This document shows, in pieces, positions 34,232 through 43,904 of a stretch of DNA of 64,000 nt; the first letter of the stretch is position 1; each line of letters opens with the position of its first letter. Source of the DNA: Kordiimonas pumila (lineage in GTDB: Bacteria; Pseudomonadota; Alphaproteobacteria; Sphingomonadales; Kordiimonadaceae). The position numbers were made by a program, and so were the translations under genes. The stretch is taken from positions 3,954,501 through 4,018,500 of the forward strand of contig NZ_CP061205.1 in NCBI RefSeq assembly GCF_015240255.1, given 5' to 3'. The notes below the pieces were generated by a model. It was not told where the DNA came from, made no database searches, and saw only the letters and a list, made by a program, of their open reading frames with translations.

Positions 34232-35305
34232 ATGAACATGGTTAGCGCTTGGTTCCGCAAAACTTTTGCAGACAGCCAAGTTGTAATGCTGGTTCTTGTG
34301 ATTTTAATCACGCTTCTTCTGGTATCTCTTTTTGCAAATATGCTGGCGCCTGCTATTGCAGCTATTGTTCTTGCCTTTTTGCTGGACGGTCCAATTGAAT
34401 GGCTAAAACGAAGGGGCGCAAGACCATCTGTTGCCTTAACCGTGGTGTTTTTGGGCTTTATCCTGCTTGCTCTGGTCACGCTTCTTGCTGTTATACCACC
34501 ATTGATAAAGCAGGTTGGGCAATTCATAAAAGACAGCCCTGCGATGGTGGCGAGCCTTAGAGAGGCTTTCATTACACTGCACCAGCATTTCCCCAACATT
34601 GTTTCTGACCACCAGGTAGATACATGGCTATCGCAGATTGGTAATGAAATGACTAATCTTGGCCCGCGTCTTTTGCAATATTCTCTCACTGGGCTAACAG
34701 GTGTTGTGGCTTTCGTGGTTTATATGGTTCTTGTCCCTGTTATGGTGTTCTTTTTCCTAAAGGACAAACGCCAGATTTTAAACTGGATGGGGACATTTTT
34801 CCCGTCAGACAAGCCCCTGCTTGAGCAAGTGTGGCGAGAAATTAACGAGCGCGCTGGTGATTATGCCCGAGGCAAAGTGTATGAAATTCTGATCGTTGCT
34901 GTTGTTGCCTTCATCACATACCAATTCATTGGCCTGCGCTATGCTACCCTCCTTGCAGTTGCGACAGGGCTTAGCGTTGTTATTCCGTATTTTGGTGCAG
35001 CAGCAGTCACCTTCCCTGTTGCGCTTGTTGCATATTTTCAGTGGGGGATGAGCGGTGAAACATTGGGAGCGATCATTGCATACCTGATCTTGCAGGCTCT
35101 TGATGGCAATTTACTCGCGCCGCTTTTATTCTCTGAAGTTGTGAAGCTACACCCTAATGCTATTATCATTGCCATTCTGGTTTTTGGCGGAATTTGGGGG
35201 CTATGGGGGGTGTTTTTTGCCATCCCTCTTGCAACAGTCGCCAATGCCATCATCAGGGCTTGGCGTGAACGAACCGAACATATTCGGAATTCTACGGCAG
35301 CTTAA
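34232..35305 (+). CDS. AI-2E/PerM-family transporter
   Basis: 357 aa, about seven to eight membrane helices with the cytoplasmic/periplasmic amphipathic middle section and the conserved GLRYATLLAVATGLSVVIPYFG stretch in family position. PerM/TqsA-like permeases; exported substrate not predictable. AGGAGA precedes the ATG. Confidence 0.85.
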   Translation: MNMVSAWFRKTFADSQVVMLVLVILITLLLVSLFANMLAPAIAAIVLAFLLDGPIEWLKRRGARPSVALTVVFLGFILLALVTLLAVIPPLIKQVGQFIKDSPAMVASLREAFITLHQHFPNIVSDHQVDTWLSQIGNEMTNLGPRLLQYSLTGLTGVVAFVVYMVLVPVMVFFFLKDKRQILNWMGTFFPSDKPLLEQVWREINERAGDYARGKVYEILIVAVVAFITYQFIGLRYATLLAVATGLSVVIPYFGAAAVTFPVALVAYFQWGMSGETLGAIIAYLILQALDGNLLAPLLFSEVVKLHPNAIIIAILVFGGIWGLWGVFFAIPLATVANAIIRAWRERTEHIRNSTAA

Positions 35306-35380
35306 TGCAAAAAACTTTTCAAAAGACCCGATTTCTGCCTACAATAGGACAATCGTGCAAATGACAAGGCCAGTCACTTT

Positions 35381-35731
35381 ATGATACTCGAATCTCGTAG
35401 CATTATCTTTTCCGATGAAGAATTGGTATTAGCACTTCGCCCGCTTATAGAAAGCAGGGGGCTTGTAGCTGATAACAATGTCACAGGTGTTGATAACAAA
35501 CTTGACACTGACGGCGAAGTTTCTGTCACTGTTACTATCACTGATAAAGACCCAGTTGACTTTAGCAGCCGCGAAGTTGGCGCTGCGGTCCTTAACCACT
35601 GTATTGAACAGGGCATTCCCTTGCCCCGAGGTTCTTACAAAGAGCTTGCGATCAGAGGGAACCACATTGCTCTTATTGTTAGGCTGGAAACGGGTGCTGC
35701 TAGCCCTGAAATTGATGAAGGCGACGAGTAA
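35381..35731 (+). CDS. Unknown small soluble protein
   Basis: 116 aa, acidic. Contains DGEVSVTVTITDKDPVDFSS and REVGAAVLNHCIEQGIPLPR; no signal or membrane segment. I do not recognise the family. Downstream of the AI-2E gene and convergent to cysK. Confidence 0.6.
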   Translation: MILESRSIIFSDEELVLALRPLIESRGLVADNNVTGVDNKLDTDGEVSVTVTITDKDPVDFSSREVGAAVLNHCIEQGIPLPRGSYKELAIRGNHIALIVRLETGAASPEIDEGDE

Positions 35732-35770
35732 ACCCCGCCGCCTTTCATAGGAAACACCTTCAGGTGAACT

Positions 35771-36691
35771 TTATTCCGGCAGAAAATCCGGCACTGAAAA
35801 GTACCTTTCGCCAGAATCGTAACAGAACCCCAGTACTTTTGATCCTTTTGGTATTTCTTCAAGTTTTTGCGCAATCGCAGCAAGGGTCGCACCAGAGGAA
35901 ATACCCATAAGGATACCTTCTTCCCGAGCCGCGCGCCGGGCCATTTCTTTGGCTTTTTCCGGTTCAACCTGAAGTACACCGTCCAGAATATCGGTATTTA
36001 AAACATCGGGCACAAAACCTGCCCCAATACCCTGAATAGAGTGTGGCCCCGGGGCCCCACCCGATAAAACCGGTGATAAAGTTGGCTCCACTGCGTAAAC
36101 AGCAAGTGATGGCCACTTGTCTTTTAGTACCTCAGCACACCCCGTTATGTGCCCACCAGTACCAACACCTGTTATCATATAATCAAGGCCGCCGGTCGCG
36201 TCAAAATCGTCAAATATTTCAAGGGCCGTCGTTTGTTTATGCACCTCCACATTAGCAGGGTTCATAAACTGTTGCGGCATCCATGCACCTTCTGTTTCAG
36301 CAAGAAGCTCAGTCGCTTTTGCGATCGCGCCTTTCATACCCTTTTCTTTGGGGGTAAGCACAAATTCTGCACCGTATGCCAGCATTATGCGCCGCCGCTC
36401 AATAGACATAGATTCAGGCATGACCAGAATAAGGCGGTAACCTTTAACCGCTGCCACCATAGCAAGGCCAATGCCTGTATTACCGGATGTCGGCTCAATA
36501 ATTGTACCACCAGCCTTTAAGGTGCCAGCTTTTTCAGCTGCCTCTATCATGGCAAGGGCAATCCTGTCCTTAATAGACGCACCCGGGTTTGCCCGCTCAA
36601 GTTTTAGCCAAACTTCATGATCAGGAAACAGCCGCAATACTCTGACGTGCGGCGTCTTGCCTATTGTTTCAAGTATTGTTGCAGCTTTCAT
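35771..36691 (-). CDS. cysK: Cysteine synthase A (O-acetylserine sulfhydrylase)
   Basis: 306 aa from ATG 36691 with AAGGGGA upstream. PLP Lys41 in ASIKDRIAL, phosphate loop/substrate motif PTSGNTG at 67-73, GTGGHITG around 177. Makes cysteine from O-acetylserine and sulfide. The serine acetyltransferase gene lies 10 bp upstream in the same direction, giving both steps in one operon. Confidence 0.95.
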   Translation of the reverse strand: MKAATILETIGKTPHVRVLRLFPDHEVWLKLERANPGASIKDRIALAMIEAAEKAGTLKAGGTIIEPTSGNTGIGLAMVAAVKGYRLILVMPESMSIERRRIMLAYGAEFVLTPKEKGMKGAIAKATELLAETEGAWMPQQFMNPANVEVHKQTTALEIFDDFDATGGLDYMITGVGTGGHITGCAEVLKDKWPSLAVYAVEPTLSPVLSGGAPGPHSIQGIGAGFVPDVLNTDILDGVLQVEPEKAKEMARRAAREEGILMGISSGATLAAIAQKLEEIPKGSKVLGFCYDSGERYFSVPDFLPE

Positions 36692-36701
36692 TATCGTCCC
36701 C

Positions 36702-37574
36702 TTAATTACTTTTACTGGCAGACCCTGTGCGAGCCTGTATTGAAACAATTTCATCGTTGTCAGTGGGCTTGAACATAACCCGTGATGCCTCAGGCACAGA
36801 GCGTGTTATCCAGACATTACCGCCAATGACAGAGTTTTTGCCAACAACTGTACTGCCCCCAAGAATGGTAGCGCCCGAATAAATCACAACATTATCTTCA
36901 ATGGTTGGGTGCCTTTTCTTTTTCCGCGCTTCTCTGTCAACACGCAGAGCGCCAAGTGTAACACCTTGGTAAATTTTGACATTATTACCAATGACCGCCG
37001 TTTCACCAATCACAACACCTGTGCCGTGATCAATAAACATCGAATGCCCAATGGTCGCGCCGGGGTGAATATCAATACCGGTTTTCTGGTGTGCATATTC
37101 GGTAATCATACGCGGCAGTAATGGCACACCTCTCTGGTACAAGCGGTTTGCAACCCTATAGGCTGCTACAGCATAAAAACCGGGATAACACAGGATAACC
37201 TCTTCCACTGAAGTCGCTGCTGGGTCACCTTCTACAAGGGCGGCTGCATCCATGTGGCACTTGTCTGCAATTTCAGGCAAGTCTGACAAAAAGCGTTGAA
37301 CCAGCAGCCGCGAGCATCCAACATCTTTGTCTCTGCATAGTGGCTCAACGATACCATAAAAAGCTTCTTCCAAAAGCTTGATATGCTCCTCAAGAGACAA
37401 GCTTTCGTCAGACGCCACCGCATAATGCGGAAACATAACAGACATTGTTTTTTTAAGCACGTCGCCAATTTTCTTCAAAGACAGCCCTGAAAGATCACCA
37501 TATTTTTCATGATGCTTTCTAAGTTGAGCAGCAATTGTATTTGCGCTAACCGATATCTCAGGTACTTTTTTCAT
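36702..37574 (-). CDS. Serine O-acetyltransferase (EpsC-type)
   Basis: 290 aa. N-terminal helical domain and a left-handed beta-helix with hexapeptide repeats ([20 protein letters not shown] then [13 protein letters not shown]). His in the active-site region and the DHGTG loop are conserved. Forms O-acetylserine for CysK just downstream. The N-terminal part is longer than CysE and typical of EpsC-like enzymes. GGAGAG Shine-Dalgarno. Confidence 0.92.
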   Translation of the reverse strand: MKKVPEISVSANTIAAQLRKHHEKYGDLSGLSLKKIGDVLKKTMSVMFPHYAVASDESLSLEEHIKLLEEAFYGIVEPLCRDKDVGCSRLLVQRFLSDLPEIADKCHMDAAALVEGDPAATSVEEVILCYPGFYAVAAYRVANRLYQRGVPLLPRMITEYAHQKTGIDIHPGATIGHSMFIDHGTGVVIGETAVIGNNVKIYQGVTLGALRVDREARKKKRHPTIEDNVVIYSGATILGGSTVVGKNSVIGGNVWITRSVPEASRVMFKPTDNDEIVSIQARTGSASKSN

Positions 37575-37684
37575 CTCGCTCTCCGCTAACCGGCCCTGAT
37601 TATATATCCATTTACATTATAAGCCGAGGGAATATCTACAAGCCCTCGTTAGACGAGAATTTCTTCATCGTACCGCGACAAAAG

Positions 37685-38458
37685 CTATTCTTCCGCCTGT
37701 TCATGTTTTGCTTCTAACAAGTGCCCAAAACCCTGCTCAATAACAAGCATATTACTACGGTCTACAATCCATGTCTCAAGTTGGGCCATAAAAGCGTCTT
37801 TATCAAGGCCTTCCGGTATAGGCGCCCCAATATCAAAAACCATGGTACCAGACCGGTGCCAAAAGCTTTTACGCCAAAAAAGCCCGGTGTTGGTGGCAAC
37901 AGGCACAACACGCAAGCCCGTTTCCTGCTGTAAAAAATAAGCGCCACTTTTTAGCTTTTTCGCCTGCTGACCAATCCGAATACGGGTTGCTTGCGGGTAT
38001 ACGATCAAAGGCCTACCCATTTCTACAACGCTGTTACCCACTTCTGTCATGCCTTTATGTGCATGGCGAGCTTCCCGGTCGATACGTATAACCTGCATTT
38101 TTGCAAGAATACGGCCAACGATAGGGGTTGAGAATAGTTCTTTTTTAGCGAGTGCTGTTACATCACTTCGAAGACAGAAGGTCATAATTGCATCTGCATT
38201 ACTCTGATGGGCAGCTGCCAGAATAAACCCGCCCTCTTTAGGGTAGTTTTCCAAACCGCGGTATTCTGCTTTAATGCCCATAATCCAACGGGCAATCCAA
38301 AGCGATGAACTGCAATAAACACCCACCATACGGCGTACACGTTTTTCGGACTTAAAATAGCATAACGGTAATACAGCCAGCCCCAAAAAAAGAATGGTGA
38401 AGCTATAAAAGACTATATTAAAAAAAACAGATCTTATGGGGTCAAGCCAGCGCATCAT
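37685..38458 (-). CDS. PlsC-like lysophospholipid acyltransferase
   Basis: 257 aa. Membrane helix near the N-terminus, then the acyltransferase block: AAHQSNADA (HX4D motif, His and Asp) and the second motif, in place of EGTR, as QATRIRIG. 1-acyl-glycerol-3-phosphate acyltransferase is the likely activity. The altered second motif is a point to note. Start MMRWLD assumed. Confidence 0.87.
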   Translation of the reverse strand: MMRWLDPIRSVFFNIVFYSFTILFLGLAVLPLCYFKSEKRVRRMVGVYCSSSLWIARWIMGIKAEYRGLENYPKEGGFILAAAHQSNADAIMTFCLRSDVTALAKKELFSTPIVGRILAKMQVIRIDREARHAHKGMTEVGNSVVEMGRPLIVYPQATRIRIGQQAKKLKSGAYFLQQETGLRVVPVATNTGLFWRKSFWHRSGTMVFDIGAPIPEGLDKDAFMAQLETWIVDRSNMLVIEQGFGHLLEAKHEQAEE

Positions 38459-38597
38459 AGTTCAGCCTTAGAAAACAATAACAGGTTAATAGTAACACAC
38501 TTATGCCAAGTGCCATTTTAAGTAGCTTTAACTCAAGGAAAAAATCGGATACCTTTACATATAGCATATCAAACAAAGACGGAAAGTTGAAACACTC

Positions 38598-38930
38598 ATG
38601 CCCAATAAGCGCCAAGATGATCGACTGCCAGTTTTATGGCGAGGTACGCTAACCACGGAGAATGACCAAGCTTATTCTTGTGAAGTACGGGATATATCTC
38701 TGGCGGGCACCTTGATAAGCTGTGAAGCCCCTCTTGAACTGGGTGACCGTATTTTGCTAGAAATTGACGGTCTCGGCGAATTTGCCGCGGAAATAAAATG
38801 GCAGGGGTCAAAACAACTTGGTTTGATGATCTTAGCCGGGCCAGACTTGGTGTTAAAAAAATTCGCAGAAAACTCTGGCTCTCGTGTCTCTGAAAAGCCA
38901 ACGGGCACGTCGGACGACCCTCTCTTATAA
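38598..38930 (+). CDS. PilZ-domain protein
   Basis: 110 aa. RxxxR-like DDRLPVLWRG and the DISLAGTLIS (D/NxSxxG) motif of c-di-GMP-binding PilZ domains. Probably a single-domain effector; partner unknown. Confidence 0.85.
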   Translation: MPNKRQDDRLPVLWRGTLTTENDQAYSCEVRDISLAGTLISCEAPLELGDRILLEIDGLGEFAAEIKWQGSKQLGLMILAGPDLVLKKFAENSGSRVSEKPTGTSDDPLL

Positions 38931-39163
38931 ATTGAACTAACCTCCCCTGCATCTTGTTTTTGATCTGCGCCCATGCTTTTCAGAAAGCACCTTTTACACT
39001 TCACTGCCCTGCACGAATTAAGCTAAATATTATAAATTATAAGAAAAAATCATAGATTTTATGTCACATAAATACAAAAAATCACAATAATTTCGAAATT
39101 ATATTATTTTTTTTAAAGGAATCCTCTTAAGCTATCCGTATAGGGTCAAAAGGGGATAATTTT

Positions 39164-39484
39164 ATGTGGTATCTTTTTACACTGCTTGGCGGCTATGTGA
39201 CTGCAAGCCTGTACTATAAGCGGGTCTCTACTAGTCTTGTTATGCCGGGGCAACTGTCAGTCTGGCTCGGATACGCTCTCTTGGCATGGGCTTTTATTGG
39301 CGTCATTGCATCAATGGGTCTGGAAAGAGGTATACCGGCATTTCTTATGACTGTGTCACTTACGGGCCCCGCTGCATTGTTGCTAGAATATTTTCTGAAA
39401 GATAAATGGGAGCAGTCTATTAAACTTATGGCTGCTCTGGCTTTGATAGCAGGTGTGCTTTCTACACTGGGAGACCTGCTATGA
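39164..39484 (+). CDS. Small membrane protein of PepSY operon
   Basis: 106 aa, three membrane helices (FTLLGGYVTASLYY, LSVWLGYALLAWAFIGVIAS, LIAGVLSTLGDLL). Resembles the DUF3325-type small proteins that accompany PepSY membrane proteins in iron-uptake loci. Its end overlaps the next gene start (ATGATG). Confidence 0.6.
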   Translation: MWYLFTLLGGYVTASLYYKRVSTSLVMPGQLSVWLGYALLAWAFIGVIASMGLERGIPAFLMTVSLTGPAALLLEYFLKDKWEQSIKLMAALALIAGVLSTLGDLL

Positions 39485-39738
39485 TGAGTAAAGCCCAAAC
39501 CATCATTGCTTTGTTCGGCGGCCTTATCACATCCACTCTTACGGCAGCAGCTCTGTTAAAAATATTACCTTTCAGTGAAATGAGTAACCTGCTTATTGCT
39601 GGGTTCCTGTTCCCTGTAATAAGCACCACTATTATTGTAGGCGTGTTTAAAGGCTGGCCTTTTAGTGGAATGCTGAAGTGTTTCACCGGGCTAGCGGGCG
39701 CATCCGCCTTGGTTCTGCTTTTCACTGCTTCCTTATAA
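39481..39738 (+). CDS. Small membrane protein of PepSY operon
   Basis: 85 aa, two to three membrane helices (TIIALFGGLITSTLTAAALL, LLIAGFLFPVISTTIIVGVF). Resembles DUF3649-type companions of PepSY proteins. 26 bp before the PepSY gene, so one operon. Confidence 0.6.
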   Translation: MMSKAQTIIALFGGLITSTLTAAALLKILPFSEMSNLLIAGFLFPVISTTIIVGVFKGWPFSGMLKCFTGLAGASALVLLFTASL

Positions 39739-39764
39739 CGACAAGCATATAAAGAGAATATATA

Positions 39765-41294
39765 ATGGCTAGTAAGTTTAGAGAACAAAGAAACCGCCTT
39801 TTGAGACTTCATTCGCTTGTTGGTGTTTTTATTGCGTTTTTCCTTTTTGTTGTGTGTTTTTCAGGAACTTTTTCCCTATTTTCGCATGAACTAGCTCGCT
39901 GGGTAGACGGCGATGTTCGCATAAAGCTGTCGGAAAACCTGCCATCCCTTGATGAAAGGTTTACCGGCTTTTTAAAAGATGCCCCAGAAGGTGCTGAGTT
40001 TCCGTTAATTGTTTTGAACTTCCCGACAGAAAATACACCTTATTATGACATGATGGCCCTTGCCGCAGCAAGTGGACCACCAAAGCAAATGAAAGGCCGC
40101 TGGTCTGGAAGTGACGCAAGTACCCTAGACATGCACGGAAACACTTTGCCAGAATGGCTAGCCTTTTTTCACACAGACCTGTGGTTGCCTTACCCGTTTG
40201 GACGGTCAATCGTTGGCATTACTGGCATATTATTGCTTCTTATTGTTGTCACAGGTTTTTTTATGCACAGACAACCAATAAAGGATAGCTTTAAGTGGCG
40301 GCCTAACAAAAACCTAATGACCCTGCTTCTTGATAGCCATAGCTCACTTGGTCTTTGGGGGCTTTTATTTCACTTTGTAACAGCTTTTACTGGTGCCGTA
40401 CTTGGTTTATCTTCCCTGGTAGGTGCCATTTTTACGGTCCTTGCATATAGCGACGGAAACCATGCTGAACTAGAGCCATTCCCGCTTCCTGAATTTGAAG
40501 CACAAGGCGTGGTATCCCCTTCCATAACACCCGATGAAGTTAGTCATATTGTTAAAGAAGCGACAGGCGTTACCCCTGCAATTCTTATCGCTATTAACTA
40601 TGGCAAGGATAGCGGTATCTACCGTGTTTATCATGAAGTTGAGAAAAACATGGTACGCTTTGGGGTCATTGACATTCAAGCAAGCAACGGTGTGATATTG
40701 AGCCAAGGTGAAGCCCCTGCCAATTTTGCAGCCAGAACATATGCCTCAGTTCTTCCGCTCCATACAGCTTCCTACGGGGGTATTTGGTTAAAAGTGGTTT
40801 ACGGCGTACTCGCAACATCACTCAGTTTAATTATCATTACAGGCGTCATGATGTGGTTAGAACGAGCCAATGCTTTGGACGGGGCGAAAAAGGATGAACG
40901 CCTGTTAAATGTTATGAGCAAACTATCAGTTGGTGTTTGTGCAGGCTTTCCTCTAGCTGTCGTCACCACCCTGTACATTGAGCAATTTATCACCGTAGCA
41001 CCCGCTGAACGCGCATTTGCCATTGGTACGTCCGTGTTTAGTATTTGGGTAAGCGCTATGATGTTTTCGTTCCTGATGAAAAAAACAGCTGCGGCGCTAC
41101 GTGGTCTTTTGGCCTTAACTGCTCTTATTCTTGCCGGGTTACCCGTCCTGAATTATCTAGTGTACGGGGACGGCATCTCCGCCCTTCTTTCCACAGGCTC
41201 CCATGCTGTTATTATAGCTGATGTCGTGTTCTTGCTTCTAGCCGCAGGCCTTGCCCTGATCGTCAGGACATTGAAGCGAGAATCAGCAAAATAA
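39765..41294 (+). CDS. PepSY-type membrane protein, probable ferri-siderophore reductase family
   Basis: 509 aa. First membrane helix RLHSLVGVFIAFFLFVVCFS, PepSY-type region, and further helices near 145-165, 190-215, 345-365 and 395-500. Members such as FoxB in Pseudomonas reduce or release iron from siderophores at the inner membrane. Follows the two small membrane genes in one operon. Iron theme agrees with the receptor remnant and esterase nearby. Confidence 0.8.
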   Translation: MASKFREQRNRLLRLHSLVGVFIAFFLFVVCFSGTFSLFSHELARWVDGDVRIKLSENLPSLDERFTGFLKDAPEGAEFPLIVLNFPTENTPYYDMMALAAASGPPKQMKGRWSGSDASTLDMHGNTLPEWLAFFHTDLWLPYPFGRSIVGITGILLLLIVVTGFFMHRQPIKDSFKWRPNKNLMTLLLDSHSSLGLWGLLFHFVTAFTGAVLGLSSLVGAIFTVLAYSDGNHAELEPFPLPEFEAQGVVSPSITPDEVSHIVKEATGVTPAILIAINYGKDSGIYRVYHEVEKNMVRFGVIDIQASNGVILSQGEAPANFAARTYASVLPLHTASYGGIWLKVVYGVLATSLSLIIITGVMMWLERANALDGAKKDERLLNVMSKLSVGVCAGFPLAVVTTLYIEQFITVAPAERAFAIGTSVFSIWVSAMMFSFLMKKTAAALRGLLALTALILAGLPVLNYLVYGDGISALLSTGSHAVIIADVVFLLLAAGLALIVRTLKRESAK

Positions 41295-41350
41295 ATTATG
41301 AAACGAGGGGTGTTGTCAGAAGAAAATTTGCACCACAATTTAATCAGGCT

Positions 41351-41375
41351 ATGAGCTGATATAACATCAGCTCAT
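41351..41375. terminator. Bidirectional hairpin between PepSY and MFS genes
   Basis: ATGAGCTGAT and ATCAGCTCAT form a perfect 10-bp stem with a 5-nt loop between the convergent genes. Only short T/A runs flank it, so efficiency as an intrinsic terminator is uncertain. Confidence 0.45.
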
Positions 41376-41516
41376 TTCCACCCTGAAGCCCTTCCGGAAT
41401 GGCAAAGACCCATAGCTTGAAGTCTGCTTAATCTAGCAATACCTGAGATTAGTTGGCTTTTGCCTGACAACGCCCAAGCTTATAAACTTACGCTTTACCG
41501 GCAATTCGATAAAAAG

Positions 41517-42860
41517 CTATTTTTCCACCCTTTTTTGCAGATAAACCAGCACCCAGACACACATCAGGGCCACAGCTCCCAGCAACATGAAAATGCTTTG
41601 CGCTGACCAGCCTAAATTGATTAATAAACTGCCAAGAAGTGGGGCTACAATTGCGCCAATCCGCCCAACACCAAGAGCACCACCAAGCCCGGTAGAACGA
41701 ATGGCCGTTGGGTAATATATAGCGGCAACCACAGCAAGGAAAAATTGAGCTCCTAAAATACCCGCCCCTGCAAAGAATACAGAAATATATAAAATGGTTG
41801 GGTTCGTAAAAAAGTGCGCAATCACGACCATTGCAATTGCAGCAACACTTAAAACCACTTTTAAAATAGGTATCACGCCCCACTTGTCACATGCAAAACT
41901 AAGTGTAATTCCCCCAATAACGCCGCCCATATTAAATACACCGACAATCTTAAAGGCAGCATTCCTGGAGAGGCCGAACTCTGATAACAAGCCAGGAAGC
42001 CAGCTCAGCATAAAATAAAGTATAAGGAGGTTTAAAAAGAACAAACTCCAAATGAGTAATGTTCCAATAAGCCTACCCTCTTTTAACAGAGCCCAAATCG
42101 ATACTTTTTCCTGCACTGCGCCTTCCGTATCGATACAAAAGCCCTTGTGTTCGGGTAGAGTTTCAGCACCTGCAATACGTTGTAAGATTTTACTAATGAC
42201 AGAGAGGTCCCGTTTCTTTCTCACCAAGAAATAAACAGATTCGGGAAGCAAAAAGCATAAGAGGCCACTTACGATTATGGGTAGAGCACCTCCGATCCAG
42301 AAAATAGCTTTCCATGAATAAACTTCAATAACATGGTCAGATATAAACCCGCCAATTGCAGCACCTGCAGGAAACCCACACAGCATGATAGTTACAAAGG
42401 CAGTGCGATGCTTAGAGGGTACATACTCTGCGGTAAGAGCCAGAGCATTTGGCAGCGTCCCACCTAGCCCAACACCGGTCAAAAACCTATATATCCACAA
42501 TTCTAAAAGAGATTCCGAAAAAGCTGTTGCCAAACTAAACAAACCAACGGCCGCGAAGGAGAGAAGCATCATGTTCTTTCGGCCTAGCTTATCACCCATA
42601 GGTCCCAATAAAAGTGCCCCTACCATAAGCCCCACAAGACTAGCTGATAAAACACTCCCAAAATTCGCAAGTGGTACGCCCCATATAGCCGCCAGTTCTG
42701 GAGCCGCAATGGCCATTGCTTGTGTATCAAACCCATCAAGGGCTACAACAAAACCACAAAGGATGACGATATAAATCTGATAGGCGCTAACAGGAAGAGC
42801 ATCAATCATTGACGCAATATTGATCACATGTGCTTCCTTGCCTGAAGTATCTTTACCCAT
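41517..42860 (-). CDS. MFS transporter, aromatic-acid:H+ symporter (AAHS)-like
   Basis: 447 aa, 12 membrane helices. LDGFDTQAMAIAAPELAAIW and the loop-2 motif GPMGDKLGRKN are typical of AAHS carriers of aromatic or other carboxylates. AAGGA Shine-Dalgarno. Next to an AraC regulator and a catabolic cluster, suggesting uptake of an organic acid. Confidence 0.87.
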   Translation of the reverse strand: MGKDTSGKEAHVINIASMIDALPVSAYQIYIVILCGFVVALDGFDTQAMAIAAPELAAIWGVPLANFGSVLSASLVGLMVGALLLGPMGDKLGRKNMMLLSFAAVGLFSLATAFSESLLELWIYRFLTGVGLGGTLPNALALTAEYVPSKHRTAFVTIMLCGFPAGAAIGGFISDHVIEVYSWKAIFWIGGALPIIVSGLLCFLLPESVYFLVRKKRDLSVISKILQRIAGAETLPEHKGFCIDTEGAVQEKVSIWALLKEGRLIGTLLIWSLFFLNLLILYFMLSWLPGLLSEFGLSRNAAFKIVGVFNMGGVIGGITLSFACDKWGVIPILKVVLSVAAIAMVVIAHFFTNPTILYISVFFAGAGILGAQFFLAVVAAIYYPTAIRSTGLGGALGVGRIGAIVAPLLGSLLINLGWSAQSIFMLLGAVALMCVWVLVYLQKRVEK

Positions 42861-43041
42861 GTATGTATCCTTTTAAGAATTGAATAGATTAAGCGGCCTT
42901 TTGCGCTCATATTTTTGGCGAATTGGGCCATAGTCAATTTTGGCAGATACCTATGTGGCCCTTGAAAAAACACACATACTCTATCTAAAACCTGTTCCCT
43001 TATTCGCCAAATGAGGCCCCCTTGCAGCAGGGTAACCCGAT

Positions 43042-43872
43042 CTATTGAAGTGCCCTATGGAACGTATCAGCCTTGAAACCAGAATGAATTTTCAGCAGCA
43101 AGGACTTACCTGCTTTTGGTTTATAATGGCAGGGTGGCACACCAAACCTGCGTTTGAAGGCAACCGTAAAGGCACTGACATTGCCATACCCCACATCATA
43201 GGCCACGGAAGAAACCTGCTCACCGCGCACAATTCTGGGAATCGCCATTACAAGGCGAACCTCTCGCCGCCATGCGCCAAAAGTCATGCCTGTTTCTTGC
43301 TTGAATGTACGCGTAAAACTGCGCCGGCTCATGGCAGCCTTCAAACACCATTCCCCCATTCTTTCCGGCAAAGACGGCTCCAATAAAAGCTCCTCACATA
43401 CACGCAAAAGGCGCCGATCCTTGGGCATTGTTAATGGAATTTGGTCTGATACAACATTACGCTGCGTTAGATTGTGGTTCAGCATGGAAATGATCGCATT
43501 TTCGTACGAGACATCCAGCGGGCTATCACCAACCCCGACCACTTCCGTAATTAAGGATTTGATCAAGTTTGATGCCCGCAACACCCTAATATTCTTTACG
43601 TCTTTAAAGATAGATCCACTAATTTCTGCAACCTGAACAATACCAGATGAACCCCTTAAGTGACAGCAGTGCCCTGCAGGCAATAACAACACTTCTGAAA
43701 GGCTTAGGATGAAATTTCCCTGACGAGTAACGGCTGAAAACACACCGTCTTGCGGGCATACCAAATATACTGAACCACTACTCTGGAGGTCTATACCATT
43801 ACAGGCATCTGCCGCAATTTCCCTACCCGAAATATACTTCTGCGGAATTTGATGTACTGGTGCGTGGATCAT
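43042..43872 (-). CDS. AraC-family regulator
   Basis: 276 aa from ATG 43872. C-terminal double helix-turn-helix: LKAAMSRRSFTRTFKQETGM and VAYDVGYGNVSAFTVAFKRR then FGVPP, the AraC signature. N-terminal cupin-like sensing half. Downstream of, and read with, the amidohydrolase gene 32 bp away; likely controls the MFS or amidohydrolase genes. Confidence 0.9.
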   Translation of the reverse strand: MIHAPVHQIPQKYISGREIAADACNGIDLQSSGSVYLVCPQDGVFSAVTRQGNFILSLSEVLLLPAGHCCHLRGSSGIVQVAEISGSIFKDVKNIRVLRASNLIKSLITEVVGVGDSPLDVSYENAIISMLNHNLTQRNVVSDQIPLTMPKDRRLLRVCEELLLEPSLPERMGEWCLKAAMSRRSFTRTFKQETGMTFGAWRREVRLVMAIPRIVRGEQVSSVAYDVGYGNVSAFTVAFKRRFGVPPCHYKPKAGKSLLLKIHSGFKADTFHRALQ

Positions 43873-43904
43873 GGGTTCAACTTCCAAAGTTTAAACTACT
43901 GGGC

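Noticed and set aside
41488-41883. Overlapping cysteine-rich leftward frame in the MFS gene
   Set aside because: It is a different frame of the transporter and lacks its own signals; the MFS reading explains the codons.
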